Shown here piece after piece: positions 16,356-22,012 of a stretch of DNA of 32,379 nt. The translations under genes were made by a program, and so were the position numbers. The stretch comes from HRBIN12 sp964640965. Its GTDB lineage: Bacteria > Actinomycetota > UBA4738 > HRBIN12. Position 1 is the stretch's first letter. Every line of letters starts with the position of its first letter. The notes beneath the pieces were generated by a model. It had not been told where the DNA came from, ran no database searches, and saw only the letters and a list, made by a program, of their open reading frames with translations. The DNA is taken from positions 1 to 32,379 of the forward strand of contig CAZXJB010000011.1 of the NCBI GenBank assembly GCA_964640965.1. Reading direction: 5' to 3'.

Positions 16356-17284
16356 ACGGCGACCTCGTGCGGGCCGAGGCGCTCCTGCGCGCCGCCTGCG
16401 GGGACCGGCTGCGGACCGGGGTCCCGCTCGCGCCCTCGACGACCTTCCGCGTGGGCGGGCCGGCGGCGCTGTTCCTGGAGGCCGCGTCCGAGGACGACCT
16501 GCGGGCGGTGGCCGGGGCCGTGCGCGAGCTCGCCCTCCCGGTGCTCGTGCTCGGGCGAGGATCGAACCTCCTCGTCTCGGACGCCGGGTTCCCGGGGCTC
16601 GCGGTGCGGCTCGGACCGGCGTTCCGGTGGGCGAGGGTCGAGCCGCCGCGGATCCGGGCGGGCGCGGCGATGGCGCTCCCGGCGCTCGCCGGCGCGGCGC
16701 TCCAGCACGCCCTCGCGGGCCTCGAGTGGGCCGTCGCGGTGCCGGCCTCCTTCGGGGGCGCGATCCGCATGAACGCCGGGGCGCACGGCGGCGAGCTCGC
16801 CGAGGTGCTCGAGACGGCGGAGGTCCTGGATCTCGCGACCGGGGAGCGCGCGATCGTGAAGGCCGAGGACGCGGGGTTCCGGTACCGAGGCTCGAGCCTG
16901 CCCGACCCGGGCATCGTGCTCGCGGGAACCCTGCGGCTCCGGCCCGGCGAGCCGGAGAGGATCCGCGCGCGCATGGACGAGATCCGGGAGTGGCGCAGGC
17001 GCCACCAGCCGCTCGCGGAGCCGAGCTGCGGCAGCGTGTTCAAGAACCCGCCGGGCGCCCACGCGGCCCGCCTGATCGACGAGGCGGGCCTGAAGGGGCT
17101 CGCGGTGGGCGGGGCGCAGGTCTCCCGCAAGCACGCCAACTTCATCGTCACCCGCCCCGGCGCCCGCGCCGAGGACGTCGCCGCCCTGATCCGCACGGTG
17201 CAGGAGCGCGTGGCCGAGCGCGTCGGCGTCGTGCTCGAGCCGGAGGTGCACCTCGTTGGAGCCTTCGATCTCCCCCCGCACTGA
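16352..17284 (+). CDS. murB: UDP-N-acetylenolpyruvoylglucosamine reductase MurB
   Basis: This 310-residue FAD/NADPH enzyme reduces UDP-GlcNAc-enolpyruvate to UDP-MurNAc. The FAD-binding half shows TTFRVGGPAALFLEA, LGRGSNLLVSDAGFPGLAVR and WAVAVPASFGGAIRMNAGAH. Catalytic-type residues are in FRYRGSSL, the proton-donor serine of SCGSVFKNPPGAH and the glutamate of VVLEPEVHLVG. RLIDEAGLKGLAVGGAQVS is also conserved. The GTG start forms a GTGA overlap with murC. The last 29 bases overlap ftsQ and hold its ribosome binding site. murB directly before ftsQ, with no ddl between, is usual in Actinomycetota. Confidence 0.96.
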   Translation: MNGDLVRAEALLRAACGDRLRTGVPLAPSTTFRVGGPAALFLEAASEDDLRAVAGAVRELALPVLVLGRGSNLLVSDAGFPGLAVRLGPAFRWARVEPPRIRAGAAMALPALAGAALQHALAGLEWAVAVPASFGGAIRMNAGAHGGELAEVLETAEVLDLATGERAIVKAEDAGFRYRGSSLPDPGIVLAGTLRLRPGEPERIRARMDEIREWRRRHQPLAEPSCGSVFKNPPGAHAARLIDEAGLKGLAVGGAQVSRKHANFIVTRPGARAEDVAALIRTVQERVAERVGVVLEPEVHLVGAFDLPPH

Positions 17285-18026
17285 CCGCTCGCTCGGAGCC
17301 GCACCCCGAGCGAGCCTCTGGCGCTGGCTCGCCGCGATCGGCGTGGCCTCGGTCGTGCTGGCGGCCGTGGCCGTCGCCCTCGCGCGCTCCCCGCTGTTCC
17401 GCGTGCGGGAGATCCGCGTCGAGGGGCTCACGCACGGATCGCCCGCGAGGATCGTGCGTCTGGCCGGGCTCTCGGAGCGCGACGGCATCCTCGGCCTCGA
17501 CGTGGACCTCGTACGGGCGCGGGTGGAGAGCGATCCGTGGGTGGATCACGCCGAGATCGATATCGACCTCCCGTCGAGGGTGACCATACGGATCACTCCA
17601 CGGTCCGCCATCGCGACGGTGGATCTCGGGTCCGGTCCGGTCCTCGTCGACGCCGAGGGGGAGGTCATCGCGACCGGGACCGGCCGCGGCCTGCCCGAGA
17701 TCCTCCTGCCGCCGGTGTGGATCGACCGGCTCCGGGGGGAGACGCCGCTCGCGCGCCCGGCCTCGTTCGCACCGATCGCCCGCGCGCTCGCGGCGCTGCC
17801 GGCCGAGGTGCGCGGCGAGGTCCTCCGGGCCGAGGTGACGTCGGGCTCGGGTGTCGAGCTGCTCCTTCGGGACGGCGGCCGGGTGGCCTACGGGCCGCCC
17901 AGGGAGGTCGCGGCGAAGGCCGAGGCCCTGGATCGGGTCCTGGGATGGGCGAAAGCCGTGGGGGCGCGGATCCGGACCGTCAACGTGATGGCGCCGAGCG
18001 CGCCGGCGGTCGTCCTGGGTCCGTGA
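17256..18026 (+). CDS. ftsQ: Cell division protein FtsQ
   Basis: This 256-residue bitopic divisome protein has a short cytoplasmic tail, a transmembrane helix at about 22-43 and a POTRA domain at about 48-116 (LFRVREIRVEGLTHGSPARI, then SDPWVDHAEIDIDLPSRVTI). The beta domain follows. FtsQ holds FtsL and FtsB/DivIC partners at the septum. The start is a rare TTG at 17256, chosen because GGAGGTG (17242-17248) lies at normal spacing and no better start precedes the transmembrane helix. It overlaps murB by 29 bases and is the last gene before the ftsZ promoter. Sequence conservation is modest; topology, POTRA and position make the call. Confidence 0.93.
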   Translation: MEPSISPRTDRSLGAAPRASLWRWLAAIGVASVVLAAVAVALARSPLFRVREIRVEGLTHGSPARIVRLAGLSERDGILGLDVDLVRARVESDPWVDHAEIDIDLPSRVTIRITPRSAIATVDLGSGPVLVDAEGEVIATGTGRGLPEILLPPVWIDRLRGETPLARPASFAPIARALAALPAEVRGEVLRAEVTSGSGVELLLRDGGRVAYGPPREVAAKAEALDRVLGWAKAVGARIRTVNVMAPSAPAVVLGP

Positions 18027-18087
18027 GAGCTCGGCGCGAGCTGTCAGCCTCCGCCATAACCGGAGACAGACCGGAACGACGAACCCA

Positions 18088-18116
18088 TTGACGGGCCTGC
18101 GGTTCGATAGTAGGGT
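18088..18116 (+). promoter_or_regulatory. ftsZ promoter
   Basis: TTGACG (18088-18093) and TAGGGT (18111-18116) are separated by exactly 17 bases, a good housekeeping sigma arrangement with the actinobacterial TANNNT -10. Transcription would begin near 18123, leaving a leader of about 120 bases before ftsZ. It gives ftsZ expression independent of the upstream mur operon. Confidence 0.7.
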
Positions 18117-18158
18117 GGCGAAGGTTCAGTGTAGGTAGATATGACAATCACCTTTCAG

Positions 18159-18179
18159 TTGAGGTTGAGGGTCTTGACG
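18159..18179 (+). repeat. TTGAGG/TTGACG direct repeats in the ftsZ leader
   Basis: TTGAGG occurs in tandem at 18159-18164 and 18165-18170, and TTGACG follows at 18174-18179, preceded by ACCTTTCAG. The cluster lies in the leader about 60-80 bases before the ftsZ start. None of the three has a good -10 at 16-19 bases, so they look more like a binding site than -35 boxes. The function is unknown. Confidence 0.35.
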
Positions 18180-18241
18180 GTCGGAGCGGTGTTTCCCCAG
18201 GTAGACCGGGGGATGACTCCCGGGAGACGGAGGTCACGGTG

Positions 18242-19414
18242 ATGGATGCTCCTTCGAACTACCTCGCCGTCATCAAGGTGGTCGGGATCGGCGGGGGCGG
18301 CGTGAACGCGGTCAACCGCATGATCGAGGCGGGGCTGCGCGGGGTCGAGTTCGTCGCGATCAACACCGACGCGCAGACGCTCCTGATGTCCGACGCGGAC
18401 GTGAAGCTCGACATCGGGCGCGAGACGACGCGAGGGCTCGGGGCGGGCTCCGACCCGGACGTGGGGCGCCGCGCCGTGGACGAGCACGCCGACGAGGTCG
18501 AGGAGATCCTGAAGGGCGCCGACATGGTGTTCGTGACCGCCGGCGAGGGCGGGGGCACGGGGACCGGCGGCGCCCCGATCGTGGCGGAGATCGCCCGGAA
18601 CCTCGGCGCGCTCACGATCGGCGTCGTCACGCGGCCGTTCAGCTTCGAGGGTCGCAAGCGGGCGCTGCAGGCGGACATGGGGATCTCGGAGCTGAAGAAG
18701 GCGGTCGACACGCTCATCGTGGTCCCGAACGACCGGCTGCTCCAGGTCTCCGATCCGTCCACACCGATCGTCGACGCCTTCCGGATGGCCGACCAGGTCC
18801 TGTACCAGGGCGTCGAGGGCATCACCTCGCTGATCACGACGCCGGGGCTCATCAACCTCGACTTCGCCGACGTCCGGTCGGTCATGACGGGGGCGGGCTC
18901 GGCGCTCATGGGCATCGGCGTGGGCTCCGGCGAGGATCGCGCGGAGGAGGCGGCGAGGGCCGCCATCAGCTCGCCGCTCCTCGAGTCCTCGATCGAGGGC
19001 GCCCGCGGCGTGCTGCTGTCGATCTCGGGGCCGACGGACCTCACGCTGCACGAGGTGAACAGGGCGGCCGATACGATCACGCGGGTCGCGCATCCGGACG
19101 CGAACATCATCTTCGGCGCGGTCGTGGACGACGCGCTCGGCGACGAGGTCCGTGTGACCGTCATCGCCGCCGGCTTCGACAAGCTGCTGGCCGCCCCGGC
19201 CGGGTTCGAGTCCCGCATCTCGCGGCTGCTCGAGGAGCCCGAGCCGGCGCCCGCACCGGCCGGCTTGGAGCCGGGCGAGCGAGAGACGCCCCGGGAGCCG
19301 ACGCCCGTGCCCTCGATCCTGGACGAGGAGGAGGAGATCTTCCGGCCGGCGCCGGAGACGGTGCCCTTCGACGCCGAGGAGGATCTCGACATCCCGGACT
19401 TCCTGAAGAGCTGA
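18242..19414 (+). CDS. ftsZ: Cell division GTPase FtsZ
   Basis: This 390-residue tubulin homologue forms the Z ring. N-terminal VVGIGGGGVNAVNRMI is at 13-28, the tubulin signature GEGGGTGTGGAP at 101-112, RPFSFEGRKR at 131-140 and the catalytic T7 loop NLDFADVRSVM at 205-215. An acidic, proline-rich linker from about 317 leads to the C-terminal peptide DLDIPDFLKS, the tail that binds SepF and other partners. The ATG at 18242 was chosen because GGAGGT (18229-18234) is seven bases away; an adjacent GTG at 18239 is also possible. No ftsA is present, so SepF is the likely membrane tether. It has its own promoter at 18088-18116. Confidence 0.98.
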   Translation: MDAPSNYLAVIKVVGIGGGGVNAVNRMIEAGLRGVEFVAINTDAQTLLMSDADVKLDIGRETTRGLGAGSDPDVGRRAVDEHADEVEEILKGADMVFVTAGEGGGTGTGGAPIVAEIARNLGALTIGVVTRPFSFEGRKRALQADMGISELKKAVDTLIVVPNDRLLQVSDPSTPIVDAFRMADQVLYQGVEGITSLITTPGLINLDFADVRSVMTGAGSALMGIGVGSGEDRAEEAARAAISSPLLESSIEGARGVLLSISGPTDLTLHEVNRAADTITRVAHPDANIIFGAVVDDALGDEVRVTVIAAGFDKLLAAPAGFESRISRLLEEPEPAPAPAGLEPGERETPREPTPVPSILDEEEEIFRPAPETVPFDAEEDLDIPDFLKS

Positions 19415-19542
19415 CGGGCTGCCGCCCGCCCGACCTGGGGCGGGGGCCGGCGGTCGGAGGCGACCTTCCCCCGCCTCTGGACGCGGTCCCCGCCCCGTCC
19501 CATGCGCGCCCCGACACCGGCGGTGCGCGGTCGGCCCGAAGG

Positions 19543-19548
19543 TATGGT
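19543..19548 (+). promoter_or_regulatory. -10-like element before yggS
   Basis: TATGGT matches TANNNT and ends 12 bases before the ATG at 19561, so a transcript with a very short leader is possible. No good -35 is seen. No ribosome binding site precedes the ATG, which fits leaderless or near-leaderless translation. Confidence 0.4.
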
Positions 19549-19560
19549 GTGCCGGGCCTC

Positions 19561-20250
19561 ATGGAACGCAGCCGGGACCTCGTGCTCGGGAACCTCGCCC
19601 GCATCCGCGCGGGGATCCGCGCGGCGTGCGAGCGGGTCGGGCGCGACCCCGCCGGGGTGCGGATCGTCGCCGCCGGGAAGACCGTCGAGCCCGAGGCGCT
19701 CCGCTGGGTGATGGAGGCGGGCGTCCGGGACCTGGGCGAGAACTACGTGCAGGAGCTCCGCGTCAAGCGACAGCTGATCCCCGGGGCCACCTGGCACTTC
19801 ATCGGCACGCTGCAGCGGGGGAGCGCGCACCACGTCGCGGCCCTCGCCGACGTCGTGCAGACCGCGGTGCCGGGTCGGGCCCTCGAGCGGCTGGCGCGGG
19901 CCGCGGCGCGGCTCGGCCGGACGCTGCCGGCGCTCGTGGAGGTGGACTTCACCCGGGAGCGATCGGGGGCGAGCCCCGAGGAGGCGATCGCCGCGTGCGA
20001 CCTCGTGGCCGCGACGCCGGGGCTCCAGCTCGTCGGGCTCATGACCCTGCCGCCCCTCACCGCCGACGCGGAGGGCGCGCGTCCGTACTTCGCGGCCCTG
20101 CGCGAGCTGCTGGAGCGGGTGCGGGAGCGACATCCCGGGGCCGTGGAGCTCTCGATGGGGATGTCCCTCGATTACGAGGTTGCGGTCGAGGAAGGCGCTA
20201 CGATGGTGCGCATCGGCACGGCCCTGTTCGGCGCGCGGCCGCCGAGGTGA
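19561..20250 (+). CDS. yggS: YggS/PLPBP family pyridoxal phosphate homeostasis protein
   Basis: This 229-residue PLP-binding protein has an alanine-racemase-like TIM barrel. The PLP lysine is K40 in VRIVAAGKTVEPE. DLGENYVQEL, WHFIGTLQRGSAHHVAA, VDFTRERSGASPEEA, GLMTLPPL and LSMGMSLDYEVAVEEGAT followed by RIGTALFGARP are family motifs. Family members buffer vitamin B6 and amino-acid metabolism and have no established catalytic reaction. The ATG at 19561 gives the normal length; a GTG at 19549 adds four residues. It sits between ftsZ and sepF as in many Gram-positive dcw clusters. The pgeF (laccase-domain) gene often found before it is absent. Confidence 0.93.
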   Translation: MERSRDLVLGNLARIRAGIRAACERVGRDPAGVRIVAAGKTVEPEALRWVMEAGVRDLGENYVQELRVKRQLIPGATWHFIGTLQRGSAHHVAALADVVQTAVPGRALERLARAAARLGRTLPALVEVDFTRERSGASPEEAIAACDLVAATPGLQLVGLMTLPPLTADAEGARPYFAALRELLERVRERHPGAVELSMGMSLDYEVAVEEGATMVRIGTALFGARPPR

Positions 20251-20263
20251 TGAGGGAGGAGCG

Positions 20264-20740
20264 ATGGCGAGCGTGTGGAAGAAGACGCTGACCTATCTCG
20301 GGCTGGTCGAGGAGGACGAGCTCGACGAGCTCGACGAGGTCGTCGCCCAGCCCCGGTCGGCCGAGGTCCGGAGCATCCGGCGTCCGGAGGCGGTCCGCGA
20401 GATCGTCGAGCCGCACGAGGAGGGCATCGTGCGGACGATCCCGGCCGCGCGGGCCTCGACCGCCTCGTCGATCCACAAGTCGGAGCCGAAGCGGTTCAAC
20501 GAGGCCCGGGAGATCGCCGACCGGTTCAAGGACGGCGTCCCGGTGATCATGAACCTGCAGAGCACCGACGACACGATCGCGCGGCGGCTCGTGGACTTCG
20601 CCTCGGGGCTCGTCTACGGGCTCGACGGGAAGATCGAGATGGTGGCCAACCGCGTGTACCTGCTCACGCCGGCCAACATCGAGGTCTCGGCCGAGGACCG
20701 GGAGCGGATCGCCGGGACCGGCTTCTACAACCAGTTCTGA
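20264..20740 (+). CDS. sepF: Cell division protein SepF
   Basis: This 158-residue protein starts with the short membrane-binding amphipathic stretch MASVWKKTLTYLGL, followed by an acidic linker and the SepF domain from about 75: FNEAREIADRFKDGVPVIMN, then TDDTIARRLVDFASGLVYGL and VANRVYLLTPANIEVS. SepF binds the FtsZ tail and anchors it to the membrane; without ftsA this is probably the main tether. The ATG at 20264 follows GGGAGGAG and lies 13 bases after yggS. The C-terminus ends GTGFYNQF. Confidence 0.95.
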   Translation: MASVWKKTLTYLGLVEEDELDELDEVVAQPRSAEVRSIRRPEAVREIVEPHEEGIVRTIPAARASTASSIHKSEPKRFNEAREIADRFKDGVPVIMNLQSTDDTIARRLVDFASGLVYGLDGKIEMVANRVYLLTPANIEVSAEDRERIAGTGFYNQF

Positions 20741-20752
20741 GGACCCGCGCGC

Positions 20753-21052
20753 GTGCCGATCATCGCAGCCCGCGGCGTCGCCACCGGGGTCCTGTGCGCC
20801 GCGATCACCGTCCTCACCATCCTCCTGCTCGTGAAGGTGCTCGTGTCATGGGCCTTCGTGTTCGGGTTCCGGCCGCCGATCACGGGCCCCGTCCGCTGGT
20901 TGCTCGACCTGCTCGACGACGTCACCGAGCCGCTGCTGCGCCCGCTCCGGCGGCTCATCCCGCCGGTCCGCGCCGGCGGCGTGGGGCTCGATCTCTCCGT
21001 CCTCGTCGCGTTCGTTATCCTTGCCGTCCTGCGGATCGCGTTGAACTGCTGA
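20753..21052 (+). CDS. yggT: YggT family membrane protein
   Basis: This 99-residue protein has hydrophobic helices at about 7-37 and 78-96, separated by the YggT signature region TEPLLRPLRRLIPPVRAGGV and DLSVLVAFVIL. The family (YlmG in Gram-positives) is linked to septum and nucleoid organisation, but no biochemical activity is established. The GTG start at 20753 is 12 bases after sepF and has only a weak ribosome binding site. It lies between sepF and divIVA, the standard place. Confidence 0.9.
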   Translation: MPIIAARGVATGVLCAAITVLTILLLVKVLVSWAFVFGFRPPITGPVRWLLDLLDDVTEPLLRPLRRLIPPVRAGGVGLDLSVLVAFVILAVLRIALNC

Positions 21053-21077
21053 TCCGCCCGCCGAGGGGGAAGGGCTC

Positions 21078-21803
21078 ATGCGGAGGAAGAAGAACGACGC
21101 CGGCGGCGCGCCCGGGGCGACGGGACGCATCACCCCGAAGGACATCCAGGACGTCGAGTTCCGGCTCGCGTTCCGCGGCTACAACGAGCGGGACGTCGAC
21201 GCCTTCCTCGACCGCGTCACCGAGGATCTCGCCACCTACCTCGAGGAGCTCGAGCGGCTCCGCGCGGGTGGGGCGGCGGCCCCGACCGCCCTCGACGTGC
21301 CGGCCGCGAGCGCGGAGGCCGAGCGGATCCTCGCGGAGGCGCGGCGGGAGGCCGAGCGGATCCTCGCGGAGGCCCGAACGCGCGCGGCGGCGCTCGCCGG
21401 CGGCGACGCTCGCGTCGTGGTCGCGCCGTTCCTGAACCGTGAGCGCGAGTTCCTCCAGAGCCTCGGGACCCTGGTCCGGTCCCACGCCGAGGAGATCAAG
21501 GCGATGGTGCTCGCGCTCCGGGATCGGGCGGAGCCCGCCGGTGGGGCGGAGCCCGCCGGTGGGGCGGAGCCGCGGGCGATCCCCCAGCCCGCCGAGCGCG
21601 AGCCCGAGGCTCGAGCGGGGGAGCCCGCACCCACCGCCGAGGAGGCCTTCGCGCCGATCAGCATCCCGCAGGCCGAACGGGAGCTGCCCGAGGAGGCCGC
21701 CGGGGAGGAGCCCCCGGCGCCCGCCCCGGCCCCTGCGCCCGCGGAGCTCCGCCGCGACTCCGGCGAGCGGTCGCTGCGCGAGCTGTTCTGGGGCGAGGAC
21801 TGA
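21078..21803 (+). CDS. divIVA: DivIVA domain protein (Wag31-like polar/septal scaffold)
   Basis: This 241-residue protein has a DivIVA N-terminal membrane-curvature domain at about 18-58: ITPKDIQDVEFRLAFRGYNE, then DVDAFLDRVTEDLATYLEEL. A coiled coil at about 74-110 is built from two copies of the 11-residue unit EAERILAEARR. After a second helical part (FLNREREFLQSLGTLVRSHA) there is a Pro/Ala/Glu-rich linker with an EPAGGA repeat, ending SLRELFWGED. In Actinomycetota DivIVA marks poles and septa and steers wall growth. Its place after yggT fits. GAGGGGAAGG lies just before the ATG. Two DNA-level tandem repeats lie inside the gene. Confidence 0.93.
   Translation: MRRKKNDAGGAPGATGRITPKDIQDVEFRLAFRGYNERDVDAFLDRVTEDLATYLEELERLRAGGAAAPTALDVPAASAEAERILAEARREAERILAEARTRAAALAGGDARVVVAPFLNREREFLQSLGTLVRSHAEEIKAMVLALRDRAEPAGGAEPAGGAEPRAIPQPAEREPEARAGEPAPTAEEAFAPISIPQAERELPEEAAGEEPPAPAPAPAPAELRRDSGERSLRELFWGED
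21314..21373 (+). repeat. Coding tandem repeat, 33-bp period, in divIVA
   Basis: A 27-bp identical segment beginning GGAGGCCGAGCGGATCCTCG occurs at 21314-21340 and again at 21347-21373. The period is 33 bp and each copy encodes an 11-residue coiled-coil unit with core EAERILAEAR. It is in frame and probably arose by duplication of coding sequence. Confidence 0.9.
21531..21566 (+). repeat. 18-bp exact tandem duplication in divIVA linker
   Basis: GAGCCCGCCGGTGGGGCG is repeated head to tail (21531-21548, 21549-21566), with the start of a third copy after it. It encodes EPAGGA-EPAGGA-EP in the disordered linker. It is in frame and may vary in copy number between strains. Confidence 0.95.
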
Positions 21804-22012
21804 TCCCGGCCGAGCCCCGCCGCCCGCACCTGCTGGAGGCCGCGGCCTTCGCGCTCGTGCTCGCCTCCGTGGCCTCGCTCCTCGTCGGCATCGCGAGCGA
21901 GGGCGAGGCCGCGCTCGCCGCGGCCCTCGTCGCCGCGGCGGGAGCGCTCGTGCTCCTCGCCGTCCAGATCGGGCGGAGCTCAGGCCCGACGCAGCGTCAC
22001 CGTCACCGCTGA
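21800..22012 (+). CDS. Possible small two-helix membrane protein after divIVA
   Basis: A 70-codon open frame runs from CTG 21800, overlapping the divIVA stop as CTGA, to TGA 22010-22012. It encodes LLEAAAFALVLASVASLLVG near the start and LAAALVAAAGALVLLAVQIG later, two clear hydrophobic helices, and ends RSSGPTQRHRHR. There is no ATG or GTG start before the first helix; the first GTG (21857) would delete half of that helix. It overlaps the 3' end of ileS on the other strand by 33 bases. No family is recognised. Two-helix composition with charged ends is suggestive, but high-GC open frames are often Ala/Leu-rich, so this is tentative. Confidence 0.3.
   Translation: MIPAEPRRPHLLEAAAFALVLASVASLLVGIASEGEAALAAALVAAAGALVLLAVQIGRSSGPTQRHRHR

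Noticed and set aside
18174..18207. Second ftsZ promoter TTGACG...TAGACC
   Set aside because: The spacing is 22 bases, too long for a normal promoter.
19418..19450. Terminator after ftsZ (CCGCCC...GGGCGG hairpin)
   Set aside because: The stem is short with a large loop and no T run follows. The GC-rich spacer would give such stems by chance.
21314..21373. CRISPR or mobile repeat
   Set aside because: The repeat is in frame, encodes coiled-coil units of DivIVA and has only two copies.
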